From assembly GCF_000423565.1 (NCBI RefSeq), contig NZ_KE384038.1, forward strand, positions 62,001-126,000: a stretch of DNA of 64,000 nucleotides. The letters run 5' to 3'. The first letter of the stretch is position 1; each line of letters starts with the position of its first letter. Shown piece after piece: positions 16,260 to 23,955 of this stretch. Under the pieces are notes generated by a model. The model saw only the letters and a program-made list of their open reading frames with translations, was not told the origin of the DNA and ran no database searches. The DNA comes from Runella zeae DSM 19591. Its GTDB lineage: Bacteria > Bacteroidota > Bacteroidia > Cytophagales > Spirosomataceae. The translations under genes and the position numbers were made by a program.

Positions 16260-17309
16260 CTAATTGAGAATGCCTTGGAGCGTTTCGTTAATATCTTTGA
16301 TGGTTTGCTGCGTGGCATCTCCGTATTCTTGAAGTTTGCCAAATGCGGCCGCCGCTGCAAAATCAATGATGTCTTGGGGGGCATGATTTTGGCTTAATCC
16401 ATAGATAAGCCCTCCCATAAAACAGTCGCCACTACCTACTTTATCTACTACTTTGACGGTTTTGAATTCGGGCGAAACGTACTGTTGTCCGCCTTTATAG
16501 AGAGTAGTGTAATATTGAATTCCTGCTTCAAAAGCATCGAACCGAAAAGTATGGGCCACTACTTTGCATTTGGGGTAAGCTGCTTGGATAGCTTGGGCCG
16601 TGTCAATGCTGTGTGCCAGGTACCTTTCGCGAGAGTGTGCTTGTTCTACAGTTTTGTCAAGGGGAATCCCAAGAAGTGTGTTGGCTGCCCAGATATTTCC
16701 CATGATTACATCACAATATTGGGCTAAAGCAGGCATTATTTCTACGGGATTTTTACCGTATTTCCACAGCTTTGCCCGATAATTAAGATCAACAGAAATG
16801 GTGATTCCCTTGCGTGAGGCTGCTTCTAGTGCTTCTTGGCAAGCATCGGCCACATCTTGATTAAGGGCAGGACTAATAGCACTAAAGTGAAACCATGAGC
16901 ATCCTTCTAGCACTTCATCCCAATTGACCTTGCCTACTCCTAATTCTGAAAAGGAAGAAAACGCACGGTCGTAGATAACACCCGCATTTTTGAGGTCAGC
17001 GCCCTGAGGAAGATAATAGCCACCAATGCGATTCCCAAAATGACGTATACCAGTGGTGTCAATTCCTTTGGTTTCGAGAAAAGTTTCGATTTCAGTAGAT
17101 AACTGATTTTCGGGCAAAATAGTACTGTACCTCACGGGGATGTGCCAGTTGGCAAGGGCATTGGCAACGTTGAGTTCGGCTCCACCTACAAAAACAGGCA
17201 TTTGGCTTGTTTTTATCCATTCACCGTTGAGTTGGGGCGAAAATCTTAGTAGAAGCTCTCCAAAACAGCAAATCAAAGTAGCACTATGGTTTTCTTGTGA
17301 AGTAGACAT
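16260..17309 (-). CDS. kdgK: 2-keto-3-deoxygluconate kinase (PfkB family)
   Basis: A ribokinase-fold sugar kinase of 349 residues that should phosphorylate KDG to KDPG. The PfkB N-terminal signature VGGAELNVANALANW (about residues 41-55), the central GITISVDLNYRAKLW (about 173-187), the catalytic DKVGSGDCFMGGLIYGL (about 287-303; Asp of GxGD) and the following FAAAAA segment are intact. Substrate assignment comes from the neighbours (eda, uxaC, uxaB, exuT). A hairpin separates it from uxaC upstream, which may reduce its expression relative to uxaC. Confidence 0.9.
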   Translation of the reverse strand: MSTSQENHSATLICCFGELLLRFSPQLNGEWIKTSQMPVFVGGAELNVANALANWHIPVRYSTILPENQLSTEIETFLETKGIDTTGIRHFGNRIGGYYLPQGADLKNAGVIYDRAFSSFSELGVGKVNWDEVLEGCSWFHFSAISPALNQDVADACQEALEAASRKGITISVDLNYRAKLWKYGKNPVEIMPALAQYCDVIMGNIWAANTLLGIPLDKTVEQAHSRERYLAHSIDTAQAIQAAYPKCKVVAHTFRFDAFEAGIQYYTTLYKGGQQYVSPEFKTVKVVDKVGSGDCFMGGLIYGLSQNHAPQDIIDFAAAAAFGKLQEYGDATQQTIKDINETLQGILN

Positions 17310-17319
17310 ATTATTTGAA

Positions 17320-17354
17320 AATGCAGATAGCTTTTTTTGTTGGCTATCTGCATT
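17320..17354 (-). terminator. Intra-operon hairpin between uxaC and kdgK
   Basis: AATGCAGATAGC pairs perfectly with GCTATCTGCATT over an 11-nt loop. On the minus strand it is followed by only a weak U-stretch (TTCAAATA). It may act as a leaky terminator or as a processing or stability element inside the uronate operon. Confidence 0.6.
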
Positions 17355-17376
17355 ATATAAAAACTAGGGAATTTTT

Positions 17377-18786
17377 TTAAAAGCCAAAATACTGCTTGGC
17401 GTTGTTATAGCAAATGTTCTGTACGATTTGACCAATCCATTCGGTATCGTTAGGTAGCTCGCCATTTTCAATGTCATTGCCAAGCATATTGCATAAAATT
17501 CTTCTGAAATACTCATGGCGAGGAAAAGACAAGAAAGAACGAGAATCAGTAAGCATTCCTACAAAACGGCTTAGTAGCCCCATGTTTGACAAGGCGTTCA
17601 TTTGCTTTTCCATACCGTCTTTTTGATCCAAAAACCACCATCCTGATCCAAATTGAATTTTGCCTGCTACAGAGCCGTCGTTGAAGTTACCAATCATGGT
17701 TGCAATTACTTCATTGTCGGCAGGATTGAGGTTATAGATGATTGTTTTAGAGAGTTGGTCATATTCGTCTAATTTACCCAAAAACTTAGACAAAGCTTGT
17801 GCTTGCGACCAATCACCCATTGAATCCCAGCCCGTATCAGGCCCAAGGAGGCGTAAAGCGCGGGCATTGTTGTTGCGCAAGGCACCGAGGTGGAATTGTT
17901 GGGTCCAGCCAAGTTCGTGGTACATGGTACCCAAAAAGTGTAAAATGGCGGATTGATACACGAGTGCCTCTGTAGTACTGAGTGACTGCCCAGCTAGCAC
18001 TTTTTGAAATGCGCTATCGGCGGCTTCAATCGTGAAATCGGCGGCATAAATATGCTCTAAACCGTGGTCAGAAAGAAGACAACCAAGGCTCGCAAAAAAA
18101 TCAGCACGTGCACGTAGCGCTTTTGTAAGGTCATCAAAACGTTGGATTTCAAAACCTACAAGAGCGGCAAGCTTTTGAATATAAGTAGCAAAATTGGGAT
18201 TTGTGATAAGAATAAACTTATCGGGACGGAAAGCGGGGCGCATTTGGATTTCAAAAGAACCTTCGGCTTTCAATTGCTGATGATACTCCAGCGAGTCGAG
18301 CGGGTCGTCGGTAGTACATACTACCTCTACGTTCATTTTTCTCAGCAGATTGCGCACCGAAAAATCAGGCGTGCGTAATTTCTCCGAACATTCGTCATAT
18401 ATCTTACGGGCAGTTCGAGGGCTGAGTATATCATGTACATCAAAATAACGTTGCAATTCTAAGTGAGTCCAATGATAGAGAGGATTGCGCAAAGTATAGG
18501 GTACTGTTTCGGCCCATTTTTCAAACTTTTCATAATCACCAGCATCTCCCGTACAATACCGCTCATTGATACCATTGGTACGCATAGCTCGCCATTTATA
18601 GTGGTCGCCATAAAGCCAAATCTGCGTTAAGTTTTCAAAGGTCTTATCGGCCACAATTTGGTCAGGGGGTAAGTGGTTATGATAATCGATGATGGGCATT
18701 TGTTTGGCAAACTCATGGTAAAGTGTACGTGCAGCTTCGGTTTGCAACAAAAAATCTTCATCCAAAAACGTCTTGGTCACCAGCAT
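17377..18786 (-). CDS. uxaC: Glucuronate/galacturonate isomerase
   Basis: UxaC converts D-galacturonate to tagaturonate and D-glucuronate to fructuronate. The 469 residues match the family length. Conserved parts include PIIDYHNHLPPDQI with the HxH metal motif (about residues 31-44), the segment YKWRAMRTNGI (about 63-73), VVCTTDDPLDSLEYH (about 174-188) and, near the end, GMLTDSRSFLSFPRHEYFRRILC (about 413-435). It lies between uxaB and kdgK. Identification is firm. Confidence 0.95.
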   Translation of the reverse strand: MLVTKTFLDEDFLLQTEAARTLYHEFAKQMPIIDYHNHLPPDQIVADKTFENLTQIWLYGDHYKWRAMRTNGINERYCTGDAGDYEKFEKWAETVPYTLRNPLYHWTHLELQRYFDVHDILSPRTARKIYDECSEKLRTPDFSVRNLLRKMNVEVVCTTDDPLDSLEYHQQLKAEGSFEIQMRPAFRPDKFILITNPNFATYIQKLAALVGFEIQRFDDLTKALRARADFFASLGCLLSDHGLEHIYAADFTIEAADSAFQKVLAGQSLSTTEALVYQSAILHFLGTMYHELGWTQQFHLGALRNNNARALRLLGPDTGWDSMGDWSQAQALSKFLGKLDEYDQLSKTIIYNLNPADNEVIATMIGNFNDGSVAGKIQFGSGWWFLDQKDGMEKQMNALSNMGLLSRFVGMLTDSRSFLSFPRHEYFRRILCNMLGNDIENGELPNDTEWIGQIVQNICYNNAKQYFGF

Positions 18787-18804
18787 GGTATTATTGAAAT
18801 AGTT

Positions 18805-20352
18805 TTAGATTGTAGCATTAATTTCAGGAATTGCGATGCTATTTCTTAAGAAAAAGGCATCAAGTGTAGGTTTTACCCCATGTGTCAGCATATTTTCTAA
18901 ATTTTCTGTCACACTCTGAGCAAAACCCGCGAGTAAAGTAAGGTCGGCGTCCCAGAGATTTTTGTCTTGTAAAACAGATTCTACAAGCTGTGAAGGGCGC
19001 GACTCTTGCCATTTATGATAAAAATATTCGGCTTTTTCGTCTTGGATAGGATATAGCACTCCGTCTCTTTCTCCAAAATATACAAAGCCTTCTCTCACTA
19101 CAGGCTTCATAAATTGTAAATAGGCCGCAAAACCCAAAGAAAAGTAAGCAGGAACACACTCAAAAATTTTGTAATAATTGAGAAGAGTCGCCACATTACG
19201 CATCTTCATTTTTGAAGTATAATTGAGCGTAATACTGAGCCATTGGTGATTGAGGTGAGGATTGCGAAAACGATCAAGTACTTGCATCCCAAAACGTTGG
19301 GGGCGTTTTGAATCCATCGGATAAGGGATGGCTAGCCCAAGCTCTGAATTCATCAGATTACCAATAAAGGCCGACATATTATCGTCTTGCATGGCACTGA
19401 TTACATTGTCAAAACCTGCTAAATAAGCCAAGCCACAACTCAAAGTATGCGTACCGTTGAGAAGACGCAATTTGAGTTCTCGAAACAAGTTAATGTCAGG
19501 TTCTACAAAAATGCCTTCATCGGCTTGCGCAAACGACAATATTTTTTTGACGTCCTCATTGCCTTCAATAGCCCACAGGCGAAACACTTCGCTCATTGTG
19601 AGGAGTTTGTCGTGATACCCTAGCTCTTTCACAATGCCATCGTATGTAGATGCATCTGGTTTGCCGGGTACTATTCTGTCTACTAATGAATTACAAAAAT
19701 GATTAGCATTTTCGAGCCAATCCAAAAAGCTAGAATCAAGGCCATTTCGGTGAGCCAGTTCGATGACGATGGCTTCGAGCTTAGTGGCGTTGTCGGAGAT
19801 AAGTTCAGTGGGTACAATCACCAATCCAGAGTCTTGACTTCCGCCAAATGCTTTGAAGCGAGCATATAAAAAAGCAAGTAATTTGCCGGGAAAGGAGCTA
19901 GGAGGTGACTGAGAAATATCGTCTTGTACCAACTGAATGCCGACTTCGGTGGTATTGGAAATCACAATCTGAAGGTCGGGATTTTGGGCACAATCCAAAA
20001 TGCTTTGCCATTGTGATTTGGCCGACAAAACCCGACTGATAGCTGAACAAATGATATTTTGTTCGATGTTTTGCCCTAACTCTACCCCACGTACACAAAG
20101 TGTATAAAGGCCGTCTTGTTGGTCAAAAGCACTCGAATCTCCCGAATCAGTTGATTTCACAACCACAATACGGCCATTGAAAACACCCTGTCGATTGGCT
20201 TTATCGATGAGGTAATCAGGCAATCCTCGTAATAGTACGCCAGTGCCAAATTGTAACACTTTTTCAGGAAGTTGTAGAAGGCTATCTTCAGGAACCGAAA
20301 CAGAAGGATTGTGGCGTAGATTGGCTAATTCATTAATAGATAGATTTTTCAT
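18805..20352 (-). CDS. uxaB: Tagaturonate reductase (altronate oxidoreductase)
   Basis: A 515-residue member of the mannitol/tagaturonate dehydrogenase family, reducing tagaturonate to altronate with NADH. The N-terminal Rossmann-type motif LQFGTGVLLRGLPDYLIDKA (about residues 33-52) and the C-terminal polyol-dehydrogenase signature KLRLLNGTHTLSCGLAYLAG (about 311-330, with the catalytic Lys/Asn-His region) are clear. It lies 18 bp upstream of uxaC. Altronate dehydratase (uxaA), needed next, is not in the window. Confidence 0.92.
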   Translation of the reverse strand: MKNLSINELANLRHNPSVSVPEDSLLQLPEKVLQFGTGVLLRGLPDYLIDKANRQGVFNGRIVVVKSTDSGDSSAFDQQDGLYTLCVRGVELGQNIEQNIICSAISRVLSAKSQWQSILDCAQNPDLQIVISNTTEVGIQLVQDDISQSPPSSFPGKLLAFLYARFKAFGGSQDSGLVIVPTELISDNATKLEAIVIELAHRNGLDSSFLDWLENANHFCNSLVDRIVPGKPDASTYDGIVKELGYHDKLLTMSEVFRLWAIEGNEDVKKILSFAQADEGIFVEPDINLFRELKLRLLNGTHTLSCGLAYLAGFDNVISAMQDDNMSAFIGNLMNSELGLAIPYPMDSKRPQRFGMQVLDRFRNPHLNHQWLSITLNYTSKMKMRNVATLLNYYKIFECVPAYFSLGFAAYLQFMKPVVREGFVYFGERDGVLYPIQDEKAEYFYHKWQESRPSQLVESVLQDKNLWDADLTLLAGFAQSVTENLENMLTHGVKPTLDAFFLRNSIAIPEINATI

Positions 20353-20361
20353 AATTGCATT

Positions 20362-22275
20362 TTATTTCTGGGTAGAGATTAGCCATCTTGCTAAATCTTT
20401 GGCCGCTGAGAAGTTTTCATAAATCAATGGAATGCGACGGCCATCGGTGTACTCATTATAGAGCCAAGGGTCGCCTACGGCAAATACGCGCCCTTTGCCC
20501 ACTTTCGCAACGCCCACAATCACATCGCCTTGGTGAGTCAAGATAGGTTGGGCAGGAGTTTTCAACTCCAACGGAGCCAATTCTTTAATATAAACCGCTT
20601 TGGTATTTTTGAAGACGGGGTTGTTGGGCGCAATGTCAATTCTTCCTTGTTGCCATTGCGTACCTTGCACCATGTTTACATTTTTCGGCAAAAACTGTAT
20701 GCCAAATTCTTCGGCTAGCAAATTGAAGTTTTTGTGTTCGCAGTTGGCGGTATCATTGGCCATCAGTACGAGTGTTCCACCTGCTTTTACCCAATCTGCA
20801 ATGACTTTAATGTCGGTGTTTTGAATAAAATTGGGATTTGGGGTTTCTTTCTTAGTATCGGGGTCAACGATGATATAAACGTCAACATTCTTGAGATTTT
20901 GTGCAGTGGGAGCGGCTTTGATAGCCGTAGTTTTGGCCCCAAAATCACGGAAGATAGTTCCCCAAAACCAAAAACCGGGGTGTTGACGGTCTTCCCAAGT
21001 ATAGTGGAATTGTTCTTCTTTTCCGTTAAAATCTTTTCTAAACTCACGGTTAAAATAGTAATCCGTTGCTACTACTTTGCCTTGTCCGATGGTATTTTCG
21101 GCGGCGGTTTCTATTTCTACACTTGCAAAAATAAACGGCCCTACGCCTTTAAGGTCGTTTTTGCGGATGGGTTCGCTCAAGTAATATTCGTAAGTCCCGT
21201 CGCGGTAAGGAGTGCCACCAAGCCCGCCTACGCTCACTGTTTTGTTGAGGCTGAGGGTGCCATTGGCTTCTTCTTCCACAAATTCTTTCAAAATACCCGC
21301 ATATCCTTTTTGGGCGGCAGTTAGATAATTTTTGGGGAGATAGCCCATACGTACTCCTTTTGCCAAGGCATACACAAACATACAAGAAGCAGAGGCCTCA
21401 AAATAATTGCCTGCACGCGTGCCTTGGGTGGTCATTTGGTACCACACGCCCGATTTGGGGTCTTGGTATTTTACCAAAGCAGGAGCGAGGCGTTGGAGGT
21501 ATTTGATAAGATTGGCACGTTGGGGATGGTCTTGAGGAAAATAATCAAGTACATCTACCAAAGCCATAGCATACCAGCCAATGGCTCTACTCCAAAAATG
21601 AGGTGAGCGGCCTGTCTTGGGATCAGCCCATTTTTGGGATTTGCTTTCATCATAAGCGTGATATATGAGTCCCGTTTTTTCGTCAACGGCGTACTTTTCG
21701 ATAAGCGTAAATTGCTTGGCTATATCGTTGAAGTGCTCAGGATGATTGAAAACAAGGCTATACTCTGCTGAAAAAGGCTCTGCCATAAAAAGCCCATCAA
21801 GCCACATCTGATAAGGGTAGCGTTTTTTGTGCCAATATCCCCCTTCATTGGTTTTGGGTTGATTTTCTAATTGTTTCCAGAGAAGGTCGGCGGCTTTTCG
21901 GTATTTTTCCTTGTCGGGCTGGGTTTGTTGATAAAGCATCAGCAAAGCCCGCCCCGTAGGGATATTGTCGAGGTTAAAGTCGTCATATTTATAAGAGCGA
22001 ATGCTCCCGTCTTTTTGGACATAGCGGTCGATGTCTTTTCTGATGTATTCAAAATACTTACTATCGCCGGTACGTACCCATACTTTTTCGAGGGCTTTCA
22101 GTACCAGTCCTTGTTCATAATCCCAGCCAGCAGGTTTGTTTTCTTTGACCCTGATGGAGTCTTGATGCCAAGTCATGAAAGACTCCGCCATTCGGATAGA
22201 ATAAGGTTTCTTTTGGGCAAAAACCAGAGGACTAATGCCTAAAAGGAATAAAAAATAGAGAGGAACGCGCTTCAT
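20362..22275 (-). CDS. GH105 unsaturated rhamnogalacturonyl/uronyl hydrolase with C-terminal DUF4350-like domain
   Basis: A 637-residue secreted enzyme (signal peptide RVPLYFLFLLGISPLVFAQ). The N-terminal half (about residues 25-400) is an (alpha/alpha)6 barrel of family GH105, with the catalytic Asp in PYQMWLDGLFMAEPF (about 150-164) and a second conserved HFWSRAIGWYAMALVDVLDYFP (about 222-243). The C-terminal part (about 440-637) has a GATase1-like/DUF4350 pattern (VIVDPDTKKETPNPNFI... AVGDPWLYNEYTD). GH105 enzymes release unsaturated uronic acid from the ends of pectin-derived oligosaccharides. The product would feed the cupin (KdgF-like) and KduI. It is in the uronate operon. Confidence 0.92.
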   Translation of the reverse strand: MKRVPLYFLFLLGISPLVFAQKKPYSIRMAESFMTWHQDSIRVKENKPAGWDYEQGLVLKALEKVWVRTGDSKYFEYIRKDIDRYVQKDGSIRSYKYDDFNLDNIPTGRALLMLYQQTQPDKEKYRKAADLLWKQLENQPKTNEGGYWHKKRYPYQMWLDGLFMAEPFSAEYSLVFNHPEHFNDIAKQFTLIEKYAVDEKTGLIYHAYDESKSQKWADPKTGRSPHFWSRAIGWYAMALVDVLDYFPQDHPQRANLIKYLQRLAPALVKYQDPKSGVWYQMTTQGTRAGNYFEASASCMFVYALAKGVRMGYLPKNYLTAAQKGYAGILKEFVEEEANGTLSLNKTVSVGGLGGTPYRDGTYEYYLSEPIRKNDLKGVGPFIFASVEIETAAENTIGQGKVVATDYYFNREFRKDFNGKEEQFHYTWEDRQHPGFWFWGTIFRDFGAKTTAIKAAPTAQNLKNVDVYIIVDPDTKKETPNPNFIQNTDIKVIADWVKAGGTLVLMANDTANCEHKNFNLLAEEFGIQFLPKNVNMVQGTQWQQGRIDIAPNNPVFKNTKAVYIKELAPLELKTPAQPILTHQGDVIVGVAKVGKGRVFAVGDPWLYNEYTDGRRIPLIYENFSAAKDLARWLISTQK

Positions 22276-22347
22276 AATTGGATGTTACTTTTGCAGCTAA
22301 TATTAAATGATTGTATCAAGATAGCCCTCCTGTACCGTTGGGTGCTA

Positions 22348-22701
22348 TTACAAAAAATCTTCTCTTAGTGGATTGAAAACGTCTATCAAAACGCCTTCTT
22401 CTAAGCATACCGCTCCATGTAATACGTCGGAAGGGACAAAATACACGTCGCCTTCTTTCAAAACTTTACTTTCAGCACCGATACTTACCTCAAAAGCGCC
22501 CTTTGCCACGTAGCTGATTTGAAGATGAGGGTGTTTGTGAGTAGCACCGATACCTCCTTTTTTAAAGGCCACTTTGACGAGCATCAACTCTTGGGTGTAA
22601 GACATGATTTTGCGTTGGATTTTATCATCGATAATTTCCCAAGGAATGTCTTCGTCGGCTACCAAAATTTTTTCAAACGATAGATGGTTCGAGGTTTTCA
22701 A
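22348..22701 (-). CDS. kdgF: KdgF-like cupin (uronate linearisation)
   Basis: A single-domain cupin of 117 residues. The N-terminal ADEDIPWEIIDDKIQRKIM and the metal-site motif KHPHLQISYVAKGAFEV (about residues 57-73), followed by GDVYFVPSDVLHGAV (about 85-99), closely resemble KdgF. In pectin and alginate degraders KdgF helps to open 4,5-unsaturated uronates to the linear keto form used by KduI. It is the first gene of the uronate operon, directly before the GH105 gene that makes its substrate. The resemblance plus context makes the call good, but cupins are versatile. Confidence 0.85.
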   Translation of the reverse strand: MKTSNHLSFEKILVADEDIPWEIIDDKIQRKIMSYTQELMLVKVAFKKGGIGATHKHPHLQISYVAKGAFEVSIGAESKVLKEGDVYFVPSDVLHGAVCLEEGVLIDVFNPLREDFL

Positions 22702-22827
22702 AATTGTATTTTTTAGTTAATGCGCTTGTAAAACGCTTGGTAAGAAGATAAGCAATGTTAGTTTAAGTTTACCTTTATTTTATAAACTAGCCAAAGAAGT
22801 TAAATGATATTTTTATGCAATCGTTAT

Positions 22828-22838
22828 CGGCAACGTTT
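22828..22838. promoter_or_regulatory. Candidate LacI-family operator upstream of the uronate operon
   Basis: CGGCAACGTTT has the central-CG palindromic core AACGTT typical of LacI/GalR-type sites and lies 127 bp upstream of the kdgF-like start. The same 11-mer occurs at 42529-42539. No LacI gene is in the window, so this is inference. Confidence 0.35.
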
Positions 22839-22986
22839 GCAAAATTGTACTTAAAGAAAAATAGATTGTAAAGAATCAAGATTTTGGCGCTTTGTTTCTC
22901 TTTGTAAGGCTTTTTTGAGAGAAGGATTAGAAAATAAAAAAATTAGACTTTTCAAAGTTTTTTCGATAGCATCAAATCCACTTTAT

Positions 22987-22994
22987 TACTTTTG
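22987..22994 (+). promoter_or_regulatory. Promoter -7 element of the AEC permease gene
   Basis: TACTTTTG matches TAnnTTTG exactly, 38 bp upstream of the ATG at 23033. No clear -33 TTG partner is found at 17-23 bp. Confidence 0.55.
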
Positions 22995-23032
22995 TATCTC
23001 TCAGTATACACCCACGTTTTCAGTTACTTCTA

Positions 23033-23953
23033 ATGAATCAAACCAATAGCGTGTTTTTGATTACCCTAGGTATTGCCACTATGGGTTTTCTAATCAAAAA
23101 ATTTGATTTTGTATCAGAAAAAGACGGCAAATCTATTTCTAAGTTTTTGATGCATACTACTTTTCCTGCGCTGATGATTGTCAGTATGCTCAGGATAGAT
23201 TTCAAACCCACGCTTTTCTTGATACCCTTGTTGTGCATATCCTTGGGGTGTATCATGACTTTGATTGCTTGGTTTTTGTTTTCCAATTACTCCAACCAAA
23301 CCCGTGGCGTACTGACGATGGCTTGTGGAGGGCTTAATGTGGGCCTTTTTGCTTTCCCAATCATTGAGGGAATTTGGGGGCGCGAAGGACTGGTATATGT
23401 CGCGATGTTTGACATCGGCAATACTATCATTACGTTTGGGTTGGTATATTCGGTGGGGAGCTATTTTGCCGTGCGAGAAGAAGGCAAGGTTAATTACAAA
23501 AAAGTATTGGGCAAAGTGATTCAACTTCCACCCTTACAAGCGATGTTTATTGGTCTTACTATCAATGCCTTGGAGATTGAGTTGCCCGTAGTAGCGTATG
23601 ATTTCTTGGATGTATTGGCCAAGGCCAACAAACCTCTCGTGCTACTTTTGATGGGGATTTATATGAGTTTTGAATTAGAAAAAAGCCAAGTATTGGCGGT
23701 AGCAAAGGTATTGGCGATTCGGTATGCTTGTGGTATTGTGGGAGTGATATTGCTGTATGTGTTTTGGCCTGAGCCATCCTTGGTTCGGAATGTGCTCATT
23801 GTATGCGTGGTACTCCCGATCGGGATGACAATCCTTCCTTTTGCGGACGAACTCAATTATGATTCACGCATTGCGGGAGTGTTGGTTAACATTTCTTTGC
23901 TGATAAGTTTCTTGCTGATGTGGGGCTTGGTGGTAGGGCTTAAGTTAGCATAA
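23033..23953 (+). CDS. AEC-family (auxin efflux carrier-like) transporter
   Basis: A 306-residue integral membrane protein with about ten hydrophobic segments in the two-fold 5+5 arrangement of the AEC/PIN family. Typical pieces are a Lys-Phe start (ISKFLMHTTFPALMIVSML, about residues 35-53), GGLNVGLFAFPIIEGIWGREGLVYVAMFD (about 95-123) and the C-terminal VVLPIGMTILPFADELNYD (about 259-277). Bacterial members carry small carboxylates such as malate or malonate; the substrate here is unknown. It is divergent from the uronate operon and its stop is 2 bp from that of the facing radical SAM gene. Confidence 0.85.
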   Translation: MNQTNSVFLITLGIATMGFLIKKFDFVSEKDGKSISKFLMHTTFPALMIVSMLRIDFKPTLFLIPLLCISLGCIMTLIAWFLFSNYSNQTRGVLTMACGGLNVGLFAFPIIEGIWGREGLVYVAMFDIGNTIITFGLVYSVGSYFAVREEGKVNYKKVLGKVIQLPPLQAMFIGLTINALEIELPVVAYDFLDVLAKANKPLVLLLMGIYMSFELEKSQVLAVAKVLAIRYACGIVGVILLYVFWPEPSLVRNVLIVCVVLPIGMTILPFADELNYDSRIAGVLVNISLLISFLLMWGLVVGLKLA

Positions 23954-23955
23954 TT

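Larger units (their letters stand above)
22702..23032. other. 331-bp divergent control region between the uronate operon and the AEC gene
   Basis: No gene is seen. It is AT-rich, contains the AACGTT-centred motif at 22828-22838 (candidate LacI-family operator) and a perfect TAnnTTTG element for the plus-strand gene at 22987-22994. No clear TAnnTTTG was found for the minus-strand operon. Confidence 0.6.

Noticed and set aside
20734-21324. A plus-strand open frame of 196 codons inside the GH105 gene
   Set aside because: It is antisense to a well-supported GH105 gene, begins without a plausible ribosome site, and has Phe/Cys-rich shadow composition.
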